From Nelumbo lutea (Eukaryota > Streptophyta > Magnoliopsida > Proteales > Nelumbonaceae): 64,000 bases of DNA. How positions within the stretch are numbered: the stretch's first letter is position 1; each line of letters opens with the position of its first letter. Where the stretch lies: contig JAKGHH010000002.1 of NCBI GenBank assembly GCA_022828595.1, forward strand, positions 68,234,383-68,298,382, in the 5' to 3' direction. This document shows, one piece after another, positions 9,484 to 21,133 of the stretch. Both the position numbers and the translations under genes were made by a program. The notes beneath the pieces are model-generated. The model ran no database searches, was not told the origin of the DNA, and was given only the letters and a program-made list of their open reading frames with translations.

Positions 9484-11197
9484 TTTTAAAATAACTTTAA
9501 TGTCCATATGCAATCCAAGTAAATAAACTATGTTTATATTTAACACTTCTAACTATGGATTAAAAAGAATAACATTCAAAGTTACTATTTTATAAACTAA
9601 TAGAATAAATAATACATCAAATTCATATTTGTATCAAAAATGATTTTTAACTTGAAGAAATCTATACAAATAAAAATATTATTTATAGAATAATTATTTT
9701 GCTACTTAAAATTTAAAAATTTGCACACGATATGTATCTTAAAATTTTTATAAATTATCAATTAATAATTTAATTTTCATTAAATAACAATGCATTTATT
9801 ATTTATAAAATTAAAGATATTATTTACAATATATTTGAGAATATAATACATATTGAATCTATCAAATCCACTAATCTTCATTTATATCAAAAAATATATT
9901 TTATAATTTAGAATATTTAAATAAATAAAAATATTAATAATGGAATAATTATTTTAGTAATTAAAATTTACGAAATTTCATACGATATTCATCTTTGAAA
10001 TTTTAATATACTTGATTTTTTTAAGTTAAAATTTTCTATGTTCTTAAATTATAAACTGATATTTTAATTTGCATTTTATAATAGCATATTTATTGTTTAC
10101 AAAAAAAATATTGTTTACCAAAACTTGAGAATTAATTGTTTAGTTAACCTTTTTATTAATGCTAAAAATTAAAAATAGTAAAATTTAAAATAATTGATAT
10201 AATAATTGCATATGTTTTGTGCTTTGAACTTTAATAGAAAATAAAATATCAATGGGTTTTTCCATGTATTAATTTGAAAAAGTCTATACAATTGTCAACA
10301 CAAACTTTGTGCGTAAATTTGGAGAACAAAAAATAAGGACAAATTCAAAGATTCCTTTTTTTTTTTTGTAAAATGTATGTGGGATACAATCTCGTTTCAT
10401 GGGCATGACCTGAAAAGTTTGATGACTTGTAATTGTGGATTGTCACAAACACAACTCAAAAAATTGATGACTTGTAGTTGTAGAAGAACTTGTAGTGATC
10501 AATTGTATATATGTAAACAAAACCTTTCATTCAGAATTTATACTTGATTAAAACGTGATGCGGCACTAATCTTCAATTGCAAAAGGTCCCTTGATTATAA
10601 TGATTTGATGGGGAACTTGACTGCAGCAATTTGATAGAAGATTTGTCGTTTGTGATAGTTTAATAGAAGTTTTCTTTGATTGTAACTCAAATACCAAAAG
10701 GAAAAAAAAGACTTTCCCGCCAATATGGCACAGAACTGTAATAATTACAGAGCTTGGATGGCCGACTTATGGCAGCCTTCTCGTTCCTTATTACTACAAC
10801 AAGAAAAGCTTGAAAAAAATTAAGGAGCCAAAGGAGAGTTGAATTATCTTAGTTGGGCATGCCACTCAACATGCACATAGTTGACACCATTTAACTTAAA
10901 ACTTCAACAGTAGCATGCAAACTGGACTTCTTTCAAATTCTTCTATCCTCTCTTTCTTTTTATTTCTCTTATTCTGTAAAAGAACATTTTCTCCTCTATT
11001 TATAACGCTTCTTGTTAAGCGAGACCAGCCAAAGATTTGAATTCAAATGAGAGGAATCATATTCGGTAAGTTATGATTTCCTTTTTCATTTGATAGTAAT
11101 TTGAATGCTATTATAGGTATTGGTTGCCATTTAAATGGAGGATCCCACAAGATTTATTTGAAAGACATCCTATGTGATCAACTTAAATTTTATATTA
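9484..11197. other. AT-rich intergenic with an internal degenerate duplication
   Basis: Two diverged direct copies are visible. One, at about 9612-9745, contains TATCAAAAATGATTTTTAAC, AATAATTATTTT and ACGATATGTATCTT. The other, at about 9872-10005, has the same words in the same order (ACGATATTCATCTT at the end). They lie about 260 bp apart. The rest is AT-rich with homopolymer runs and contains no gene. Confidence 0.55.
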
Positions 11198-11728
11198 GGG
11201 TAAAATACTGAAAGCTTTCCTGAAGTTTCTGACCATTGTTGAAACTTTCCCTGAAGTTTATTAATTGCAACCACTGATATAGTTGCAAGTGAACCCCCTC
11301 TAGTAGAACCTTCTAAAAAATGAATGAAAATGTCCAAAATATCCATGCAATTATGGTTTTTACTGAAAAAAAAACAATACAAACTCTATGAATAATAAAA
11401 AACAGAGAGAATTTAAAGTTGTAGCTTTACCTTTGAGTGATTGATATGAAGGGAGGATTTGGAAAATAAATCAATTTCAAAAAAGAGATTGGAAAGGTTT
11501 GGGGTAGTTTTTCATATGAAGAGAAAGTTTAGAAAATAAGCATTTTTGTTAAAAGTAACTGTATGGGTATTTTGGAAATTTTCATGCCTCTTCTTAAAAG
11601 ATTCTACCAAAGGGGGTCTAGTTGCAACCATGTGAATAAGTTCAAGGGAGATTATTGCAATTACCAAACTTTAGGGGAGGTTTCAGCAACAACCGAAAAC
11701 TTTGGAAGAGGTTTCAGCAATTTTACCC
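11198..11728. mobile_element. Mutator-type foldback element (MULE-MITE), copy A
   Basis: This 531-bp element starts GGGTAAAATACTGAAA and ends with its complement, CAGCAATTTTACCC. The long inverted ends also contain GAAACTTTCCCTGAAG and AGTTGCAAGT with matching partners near the right end. It is flanked by 9-bp direct repeats TTTATATTA (11189-11197) and TTCATATTA (11729-11737), 8 of 9 identical. Nine-base duplications and long inverted ends are typical of Mutator-like elements. There is no transposase. A second copy lies at 41415-41862. Confidence 0.8.
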
Positions 11729-14577
11729 TTCATATTATTATTTAGGCAAGTTGGCAGGCCTAAGATGTTTGGACCATGGCGATCTTTGTATAAGGTTGAT
11801 TGAAAGGGGTTTGTAAAGGTTCCAGTGACAAGAGACTAGGGCCCACATATGGAAGGAAACCCATTAATTGAGTTAAGCTAATCCTCCTTGAATCGGCCAA
11901 CCATATTTTCCTTTCAACGAAATTGGTTTGAGAGAATTGGACCCCACTAAATTGATTAGAGAAAATCTATCTAATTGGTTTGAGAGTTTGTGATTAAAGA
12001 GAAAGAAAATACTTTTGATTGCAATGAATGGTAGGCTCAGTCTCAATATTCAATCCCCAACGTGGCAGATGCTCATTATCCCTATTCAATTTGGTTTGTA
12101 GTGGGCCCTATCCAACATACTCTTGGGTTTGGATTTATTTAACAGTACCTTTTTTCTTTATTCAATCCCACTCAATTCTTTTTGGGAAAATACATTAGGG
12201 GGCCTATTTTCTAGTTAGAATTCACATTGAGTCCCATCCAGCACCTTTTTTGGACCCAGTTTTTTATTATATTGGGTCCCATCCTTCCTATTCAATTTCA
12301 TATTGGGTCTTACTAATGCACTTTTAGGGTCAATATCTTAAACCAGTTAAAATCTACATACCAAAAATAATATATGTCTTGGAACTTGATTGATGTATTA
12401 TCAATAACATTGTATGATATCTATGCAATTGTAATGTATTTCTTCATATATACTATTAAAATATATTCTATATGTGTTTATACATTATTTGTGGTGATTT
12501 TGACATTAAATTTAGTGTTATTAATATATTTATAGAATTTGTATACATTTATAAAGCATATCCATATCAGACTTCTCCAATATGATACCCAATACCTATA
12601 TACTTTGATACTCACACAGAAGCATGAACCTAGGAAACAAATTGGCTCATAGGTTGTTGTTCTTCCAATTTAACCATTTGCATCCTTCTAGCTCATGCAT
12701 CACTCTAAGATTATAGCTTACTTTGCTTTTCTCATTATGTCTAATAGCATGCTCATACATCATTTAGGTTAGTAGTTTACTTTCATTATACATTGTTGCC
12801 TCCATTATAAGTTATAACATGCCATGTAAAATTGCATTTAGGCTTTGGACTTAACATTTTTTTCAAGGACCAAGGAGGAGTATAATACATTCCCTTATTA
12901 CTTCACAAATTTGTAGTTCAATGCATCAAAACTATTTTAAGGCAAACGAAATGAAATAAAGGTCAGGGCTTTGGCCCCACAACCTAGCCTCTTCCACACT
13001 CCAACTTTAACCCTTTATCTAGGATGGTTAGACCTAATTATTTTGGAGTCTTTTATGAAATTTTGAAACCAAAACTTCCTTGTCATCATATAGTCTAAAA
13101 AGGTTTTTAAAATTTCTATTAATTCTTCTTTTTCATCATTTTTTTTTCTATTTTTTTTTTTAAAGTTTGGTGGTGACTCCTCCGCACAACCCATCCTCTC
13201 TTCACCATTCCTATTCTGGCCCCGTGCACACAAGCCAATTGCCATAATAATGTTTATATTTTTTTTCTCCAATTTTTTGTTATTGTTTTCATTTTCTATG
13301 TTTGTTTATAATTTTTATTATTTTTTTTCTATTTCTGTGTTTTTTATAATTTTTTATTTCTTTCAATTTATGTTATTTTTTTTTATGTAATTTATGTATG
13401 TCTAGCATTAATGGGTTGGGCAGGTTGGGATGGGTTAAGTTGGGTTTGAGTTGAACCCAACCCATTGAATTGTTGATATACCTTGTATAGATTCACCTTT
13501 TGCCAAAGTTGGAAGGATAAAAGACGTAGATGTAAAAGAGTTTTTAGTAAATAATTTGTTAGAAAAATGTAGTTATTATAAAATTATGAAAATGTAAAAT
13601 ATAATAACAAGTAACAGGTAGAGGCTGTTTGTAAGGTTGAGGCTTCTACATTGATTATGGAAATGTAAAATGTAGTCATTAAGAACGCTTGTAGATATAA
13701 ATGATAAAAAATAATTATTTAATTACTGTAAGTAATTAATTGTTCAATTTGAATGTTGTGTTACTTAGATTTGCCAAAATCTTGTCAATTATAGACAGAA
13801 GCCTACAACTTTTCTATTCCCAATCATCATTGTATGCAAACATGATTAAGGGGTAAATTGTTTAGGTGACTCGACAAAGATACTATATGGCTTCCAAATG
13901 CATGAATTAACTAATTGTTTAGTTTTCTTAGTTGAATTATCTTGGAAATATTTGTAATTAAGTTAGTTATTGTATAAGTCTTTTTTAGTTTTGCAATTTA
14001 TAGGGACTACTTCCATCTTAAGTACCTAATCTTTCAACTCCAAAATAGTTTGGCAATAAGGAATCCTATTTGTTTGTTGAAAGTTGTATATTTCCTTGTA
14101 CCATTCCAATCTTGAAAATGAAATGGAATTTTGTACTTGAAAAAATTGAATTAATTACATACTAGTAAAACCTATTACAAAGCTACTTCAAGATTGCAAT
14201 TGGAGCAAACAAAACTATTCTCAAGTGAAATTTCTTTCCGACAAGTGGAACATGCCTTAATTCATTGCCCTTAGTCAATGTCAACATATGTGATATATCT
14301 ATTAATCCAATATCATTGGATATACTACTTTTAGCACTTAAATATGTGTGCAAAAATATGTATGTATTATGTTATTCTTTGTTGTTTGTTAAATTCATGT
14401 ACTTGATGTAAATGAGGCACCCTTAATTCTACTTGGATTATTAGTATGTTAAATTCAAAAATAGTTATTGGTTTTGCTAATTAATGCAATATGGATTAAA
14501 GTTGAGCCAATATTGTTATAATATCAAACTGTAGTTTACAAGTTCCTATCATGTTTAATCCTTTATGTAATATTTAT
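11729..14577. other. intergenic, no gene seen
   Basis: Mostly AT-rich sequence with T-runs (13140-13400). A short foldback of GGGTTGGG and CCCAACCC words lies at about 13413-13470, in the style of hAT-element ends, without a clear partner. The minus-strand frame 13015-13272 is Lys/Asn-rich and not convincing. Confidence 0.4.
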
Positions 14578-14760
14578 TAGGGAAAATTTCTTAAACTATT
14601 CCTACTGTTTAGTTAATTGACAAATTGTAGTATCCTTACTGTTTGACTATTGTCGTAAACCAATCCTAGACAATTGACTAGCTCTATCCTTACTGTTAAC
14701 ATCCGTTAATGTTCCGTTAAAATTCGTACATTTGACATCACGTGACATATAAATTTTTTA
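14578..14760. repeat. isolated terminal-repeat-like segment
   Basis: The stretch begins AGGGAAAATTTCTTAAACTA and repeats ATCCTTACTGTTTG-like phrases, followed by TTAACATCCGTTAATG and ACATTTGACATCACGTGAC. This layout is common at termini of non-autonomous Mutator-like elements. No inverted partner was found to its right, where the copia relic begins, so it is at best a half element. It directly adjoins the MATH-gene fragment at 14908-15630. Confidence 0.35.
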
Positions 14761-14907
14761 AAACCCAATTTTATCCTTCGTCGCTCTCCCTCTCCTTCTT
14801 CTCCTCCTCCTCTTTCATTGTTTTCTTCCTTTCAGCAGTGACAAATCGAACCGGCGGCAATCCTCCAATTGAATTTCCTCGAATGCCCATCAAACTTTCT
14901 TGCCCTA

Positions 14908-15630
14908 CTAGTACTCCTCCCGCAAGAAACAGCCATTCTTGGAGAAGCTATTGAACTCCTTAATTAAATGGAAGGAGGTACTAAAAACAGCAGTATCATC
15001 AACAAGAAACCTCGTCCTAATATTATCCCCACTCTTGTTGTCAGCTGCAAATCGGCCATAAGAGTCATTGTGCATGTGATTAAGCCCAGGCTTCTGATTC
15101 AATACCAACATTCGAAACAAACACCAACGACTTCGGTAAGGAATTAATAACTTCTCCGTGTCCTTACTCTCCAAGCACATCGATAGATACTCTACCCCAT
15201 TGACCGAGCTGATAAACACTAATCTAAAGGTTACATTCATCAGTAGGAAAAACAAGGCTTGTTACCTTCTGGGTCTTGACCCTTTCCTTGAGCAATCTGA
15301 AGTTATGCACCTTCCAAGTGAACTTTCCATTCAAAACATTTGAAATTGGAGAACGGAATCATTATTGAAGATTATAACTCATTGTTATCGTGAGAGAAGG
15401 AGATTGATTCATTCAAGACCAGAATATCTGCGGTGATGACAACAGAATCGTTATTGAAGAGGAACCTGGCCTTGGATCCAAAATTGCGGAAAAGGGATGA
15501 AATTGCACTAGTCGTGAGATTTCTTCTTGCTGGAGAAGCAGTGCCAAGAGTCTCTCTGAATGGACTTGGATTTGTCAAGATGATTAGCGATGGAGAGGAG
15601 GTAGCTAGCGAAATAGTCCCATTTTGATGA
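14908..15630 (-). pseudogene. MATH-domain (TRAF-like) gene fragment
   Basis: Collinear minus-strand pieces resemble a large plant TRAF-like protein with repeated MATH domains (At2g25320 type). From 15630 down they are FLFNNDSVVITADILVLNES and FSHDNNEL, then GKFTWKVHNFRLLKE, then NGVEYLSMCLESKDTEK, CLFRMLVLNQKPG and SYGRFAADNKSGDN, ending with FLVDDTAVFSTSFHLIKEF. The order agrees with the end of one MATH domain and the whole of the next. A stop after DNNEL, a frameshift near 15225, and loss of about 20 residues between KSGDN and FLVDD make it non-functional. It abuts a truncated copia element at about 15640, and a terminal-repeat-like segment lies on its other side. Capture by a transposon is possible but not proven. 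Confidence 0.6.
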
Positions 15631-15751
15631 CGATGAGTTGTGAAGATCCATCACTTGGTTTCTTTCTGGTCCAAAGCTCATAGGGAGTCTTCAAAACTGA
15701 TTTGGTTGGAACCCGGTTCAGCACGTATATCGTAGTCTCTAATGCGTAACC

Positions 15752-16534
15752 CTAAAAGGATATGGGCAACTCTGAGTGAACGAGAAATGATCGGACCATA
15801 CCCAATAAAGTCTGGTTCCTCATCTCTGACACACTGTTTAGTTGTGGTGTAGCAGGAGGAGCTAGATGTAATACTATCCCATTGACCTTTAAGTAATTCC
15901 TAAATTCATCAGAGAGATACTCTCCACCTCGATCTGATCGAAGAGTCTTAATTTCTCTCCCTAACTGCTTCTCGACCTCTTGTCTGAACTCTTTGAACTT
16001 TTTAAATGATTCAGACTTGTGTCTCATTAGGTACACGTAACCATACCGAGAGTAATCATTGGTGAATGTTATAAAATAAACATGTTGGTTACGTGTCCTA
16101 ACACTCATGGGACCACATGCATCAATATGTATAAGGTCAAGCGTGCCTGTACATCTTTCAGGCTTACCGTTAAATGGCCGTCTCATCATCTTACCCTAAA
16201 GGCAAGGTTCACAGGTTGGAAGATCTTCTACAGTTTGAAAATCCAAAGGACCATCATTTACCAACCTTGTGATATGATCTATGTTAATATGGCCAAGTCG
16301 GTAATGCCACAGGCACGTGGGATTAACTGTATCACGGGTTCTTTTCTTGGGGATGTCACCCGACGTAGTTTCGGTTATCTTAGTTTCCAAACAAGGATGG
16401 AGAACATAGAGACCATTCTCAAGTTCTCCGTATGCGAGGAATTTGTTATTTCTTTTAATAGTAATCATATTACTAAAGAAAACAAAATATCCATCCACAC
16501 ACAGTTTTGAAACAAAAATCAAATTTTTTCTCAA
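15752..16534 (-). pseudogene. copia GAG-pre-integrase and integrase core
   Basis: The frame at 16196-16534 ends with the zinc-binding region LWHYRLGHINIDHITRL and TCEPCL, the HHCC module before a copia integrase. A stop separates it from 15752-16189, which holds the catalytic core. The first Asp lies in DLIHIDACGPMS, the second in TLRSDRGGEYLS, and the Glu in NSVSEMRNQTLL, where NGVSERRNRTLL would be usual. All three acidic residues are present, so decay is by the stop and truncation rather than catalytic loss. Confidence 0.85.
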
Positions 16535-16728
16535 ATTTTGTACATAAAGACAATCTTTCAGTACAATAGTTCATTCTCTAAAAATTAACTCGACAGTTCC
16601 TATAGCTGTAGCTACAACACTTGCAGAAGTCCCCAAGTAAAGAGTTACTTCTCCGTCACTCAGCCTTCTGCTTATCCTGAACCCTACAGTGAGTTACACG
16701 CATGAGTCGAAGCCCTGGAGTCAATGCA

Positions 16729-17625
16729 CTAGGAAGCAGAAGTTACCAACAAATTGGTTTCTATGACATAGTATTTGAAATTACCTTGTTTCTTGGATTC
16801 CAGGTACTGAGGATAGTTTCTCTTGCAGTGGTCGGCCTGCTTGCAGAAGTGACAAGCATCTGATGCTCTATCTTTCTTCTGCCTTTTGTACTTAGCAGCT
16901 TTCTTCTGAGGCTTTCTCTTTGCCTTCCTCTTCTTCTTACCTGATTTGCCGGCTTCAACAAGCATAGCAATGGACTCATCCTTCTTTATCAGTTCTTCGG
17001 CCCTCTGCAACATATTACTGAGTTCCTGAATGCTAACATTTAGCTTATTCATGTTATAGTTCATGATGAACTGATTGAAGGAATGAGGCAAAGAATTTAG
17101 GATGGCATCCACCTTCATGACATGGTCAAACCTGGACCCAAGAGCCTCAAGTTCATTAATATAACCCATCATCTTGAGACAATGGTCATGAACCTGTAGG
17201 TTCTTGGACATCGGTGCGGTAATAAACTACTTCAAGACCTTCTGCTGAGTAGAACAATTTTGCTCTTTGTACATCATCCTTAGACTATCCAAGATATTCT
17301 TGGACAATTTGATCTGATTGAACTGTCGTTGTATCGGATTATCCAAGGAGGCTATGATGTAGCAGCAGGCTAGGGAATTTTTCTCTTCCCATTACTAGTA
17401 GTCCCTCCTACAGGCCTCAGAAGCACTATCACCCGAACATTTCGGGGCAGGATTTTTAGCTACTTTGTCTAGTTTTTCCGATGTTAGGACCAGCATAAGG
17501 TTATGGTACCAATCAGCATAGTTTGGGCCTTTTAGTTTGTTGTCATCCAACAATTTTACGAATTGTCCATTTGCCATTTCTAATAAAAAGAAAATATTAG
17601 TCCACAACCTAATTTGATTCATGTT
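16729..17625 (-). pseudogene. copia gag with altered zinc knuckle
   Basis: The start is at MANGQFVKLLDDNKLKGPNY (about 17577), the typical N-terminus of UBN2-type copia gag. The frame breaks near 17395 and resumes at 17211 with LQVHDHCLKMMGYINELEAL and a Lys/Arg-rich tract. The zinc knuckle reads CHFCKQADHCKRNY: the spacing is C-x2-C-x4-H-x4 and the last cysteine is replaced by tyrosine. That, plus the stops, argues for a dead copy. Confidence 0.8.
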
Positions 17626-18926
17626 ATCTACATAAATATGACTTTTAATCTATGTTCCATTTCCATTTGATCATCTTTGAGATTTTCCTCCTATTTTAGT
17701 GACGGAGACTATGAATTATGTCTCTGGAAATGTGTGAAATCACATAGGGTGCATGGAGCCAACTGTTTCAGCTGCATAACCCCACCACCTTTCTGTAAAG
17801 GATCATATCCACTCATCTATTGAGCTTTCCCTTTGGCCTCTTTCAGACAAGGTTCATTGCCATTTTAGGTTAAAACTTTCTGTCCAATGAGTGCTCACCC
17901 ATCATATTCATGAATGCCAAGGTACCGTGAGAGAGTCTTCCATTTTAGGATAGGCCCCTCCCACATCGGTCTATGACACCCCTATCATCTTATGAAACAT
18001 TCCAACAGATCCAACAGCAAATGGATAGCCCAATTTTATGGTGTGTTTCCTCATTACTGAAGAACCCATCTTCATGCTAATGATGGAAGGCCTTTAAAGA
18101 GTTCATCACATGAATTTCCCTATCACTTGCACCCATATTTCAGGAGGGAACAAAATTATTATGCCTTAGTTTAATTTAGGTCAAACAAAAATTTCTCCCA
18201 CTGACTTTCATAAAGCCTGATTTCGGTGGGCCTTAAACGGCTAAGGTTCTGTGCGATTCCTCTTGAAGAGGTGTGGGGCCCACCATGAAAGGAGATCATC
18301 CAATGATCTTAAGGACACTATGGCAATGATGTGCACTCAGCCATGGTATGCGCAAGAGCCACTATCGTATCAGCATGGGCCAAGTACTTATGGCCCATAA
18401 ACGTTGCACATCATACATCCATACATCACATGTAGGGATAAAATTGACCCAATCAATTAATATCTGTAAAACCTAGTATTAAAGCCCATAATAATTCATA
18501 ATAATAATGATTAATATTATCTAGGTATATGGGCTGAATAGCAAAGAGTAGTTCGGCCCATATAGCTTTTATGCAGTTAATGGGCTTAAGTAGTTTTAAC
18601 ATATTAGAACTGGGTTTTACAGGTGTGGGCCGAATTAGATCTTGCAATTAAACAACAACTCCTGGACCCAAGAATGAAAAATTAGGGCTGAGAACAGCTC
18701 CCATCGAACCACAGATACGGTCCAACCAGTTTGATCCAATTTGGTTCGAATGGGTCTAGGGTTTGATTTTTAATTCAAGAATTAATTCAATATTATGATT
18801 TGAAATTAAATTACTGATAAAAGACATTCAAGAATTAGTATAAGGGTTGTTCATAGATCTGCTACCATGCAAAACAGATGTTAGTTCACAGTTTGCAGTT
18901 TCTCAAACAGGGGTTCATTATAGGAG
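17626..18926. other. copia leader and probable LTR U5/R part, boundary unresolved
   Basis: This stretch lies between the gag start and the LTR portion shared with the second copy at 33.2-34.1 kb. No initiator-Met primer-binding site was found, so the leader-LTR junction may be deleted or diverged. No gene is present. Confidence 0.4.
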
Positions 18927-19875
18927 ACAGTGAACCCCTGAGTCCATCACCATGGGCTCTTAATGGGCCAACATTTACACTAAATGGTCCCTGGGTCAAG
19001 CCACCTTATAAAAACCCAAGGACTGTGGGTAGATGCAAGATTAGCCCATCAGGCATTACCCTCAATTGTCTTACACTTAATCTCTCAACCCATGATGATC
19101 AAACACTATCCGACAAGAGAGGACCTCTCCTTCGGCTACAAGGAACAGTGCTGCACTCTCTACTCACATGGATCCCGAGAATTAAAACCTTTTTGCAAAC
19201 ATTTTGAAACCATAATATATATACATATATATGTATATCTCTATATAAATATATTTTGCAAAACAAATTTCAACGGTTGAAATCAACTGCCGGCAATTTT
19301 GACTTCTATCAGAGAGAGTGCATCCCTGATCATTCACTTTGCCCGACAAAGGGGTTGATCCTGTCACTATGATCACCCACTCAGATGAATTCTTGGACTG
19401 TCCCAACATACCTAGGTTTTGACCCCCTCTAAGGATCACACTGATTGGCATAACAAAGACTGTCCAATCCAACACCTAGTGCAATATCATAATTGAGTCT
19501 AAGGGTCAGGTGTAACATTCCAGTTTTGCCCATCTATCTCCAAGGTCCAAGGCAATACTAGAATTTTGGTCCGGTTCAGGGTTTCAAGAAAGCACACATT
19601 GCATGTACCTCAGGTCTCACCCTAGCAACTAAGACAAGCTACCCCAACCAACTTGGCGGCACATCAGTGTCAACCTTGACAGGATAAATCTCCACAGATC
19701 TATCCAATGGCTGTGAAAATTCTAAACTAACACGAGTCTCATATGTGTCCAGTTTAAGGGTATTACATAGAAACACACCATAATAACATGAATCAAATAT
19801 GTACTTTATTCATTTACATTAAATGTCATAAGGTACATGATTCTGATTGGAGCTAAGGGCATACACTGTCTAACA
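18927..19875 (-). repeat. copia LTR (5' part), copy 1
   Basis: About 950 bp here aligns along its whole length with 33170-34111. Shared landmarks are GAACCCCTGAGTCCATCA, ATTTTGCAAAACAAAT, TTTTGACCCCC, GTGTCCAGTTTAAGG and the common end AAGGGCATACACTGTCTAACA. Read on the minus strand the LTR begins TGTTAGACAGTGTATGCCC, the expected TG start. It therefore starts the truncated copia element at 15.6-17.6 kb. Confidence 0.8.
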
Positions 19876-20651
19876 TGCTTAACTACCTTCACTATAAGAA
19901 GAACCAATTAATAGTTCATATGTCTAACAAAAAACATGTTGGATTGCCTACTTGCTTTTATAAGGTTTTTTTCATGTTTATGCTTAATATGGGATATTTC
20001 ATCATTTTATATAGTTTTCATTACTCCAACTTATTTATAATTAAAAAATATCTTTATCTTGTGTATAATCAATTTTCTCTTCCATAGTTCCATGTTGTGT
20101 ACAATTATTTTCTCTCTTTGACATGTTTTGGCTCAATTCAATGAATATATTCATTTGTTTGAATTCGAGCTCGAATTTGATTCGAACTCTATTTTACTGC
20201 TCAAGTTTGATTCGATTAAGTGTTCAATATGTTCGAATTTAGTTCAAAGATTCAAAAAAAAAAAAAAAAAAACCTAAATGAACTTGCAAATTCGAGCTCG
20301 CGAGCTCAAATTCGAGCCTATATTCAACATATCAACCATACCATTTTTCACAATAAAGCATCAAATTTAAATCTCAAATTTCTTAATAATTTTCTCACAA
20401 AAAACACCCTACATAAATTAAACAAGAATGAAACATCAAATTCCCTAATGATTTTTATTAGAAAATTAAGAAAAAAAAAAGACTTTAACCAGTTGAACAT
20501 GTATCATATTCTCTATTTCTCGCGTCAAGCAAATTAATGAACATGCATCCGTGAAAAATGCATATAACGATACAAGGAAGAAGAAAAGGCAACCAATCGG
20601 TTAGATAAAGCCTGCGGTATTCATTTCTAAAAAGAAGCAGAACTAAAGGAG

Positions 20652-20723
<72 letters not shown>

Positions 20724-21133
20724 GAATCGAAACTTGCAAGGGACTGAATCCATTCAGGACAGTTAAAGACAAAAAAGTTCCCGATCCAACCCTTCTAGCA
20801 CATGTAGGACCTGTGGTGTGGATTAGAGTCTTCAGTAATCAGCCTTCGTCTATTAGAGAAATGAGAGTTATTACACGTTGACGCTATTAAGTTAATGGGA
20901 CATGGATTCTTATTAAATTGTTATATTTATTAGATTTTTTAAGAGAATACTAAAATTTAAAATTTTGTTCTGAATTTAAAAAATATACTAGTGGGGACCT
21001 GTGCAATGCATGAACTTTGATAACCAAAACCTAAATAAAAGAAACACATAAAAGTAGACAATTATTTTATATTTAACTTTTTAAATAATTAATGATTATT
21101 TATATTTTATATACTATTTTTAATAATTGTTTG
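19876..21133. other. intergenic with (TA)n microsatellite
   Basis: A perfect TA dinucleotide run of about 33 units lies at 20653-20718. A poly-A run lies at 20255-20273. Around 20160-20340 are repeated TTCGAGCTCGAATTTGATTC-like words and their complements, a foldback style also seen near 23720-23880. No gene is supported. The ORFs are by-products of the TA and A tracts. Confidence 0.6.

Larger units (their letters stand above)
15640..17625 (-). mobile_element. truncated Ty1/copia internal region
   Basis: On the minus strand gag, protease leader, GAG-pre-integrase and integrase follow one another from 17625 down. The element stops at about 15640, inside the linker after integrase (NRVPTKSVLKTPYELW), where MATH-gene sequence takes over, so reverse transcriptase and RNase H are absent. 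The matching LTR lies to the right and ends at 19875. Several stops and frame changes separate the parts. Confidence 0.85.

Noticed and set aside
15158..16510. plus-strand frames of 60 to 140 codons
   Set aside because: Opposite-strand shadows of the MATH fragment and of the copia integrase and pre-integrase.
17626..18926. initiator-Met primer-binding site for the truncated copia element
   Set aside because: No complement of TGGTATCAGAG is visible between gag and the shared LTR part.
20485..20772. 95-codon minus-strand frame with Tyr-Ile repeats
   Set aside because: Translation of the (TA)n microsatellite at 20653-20718.
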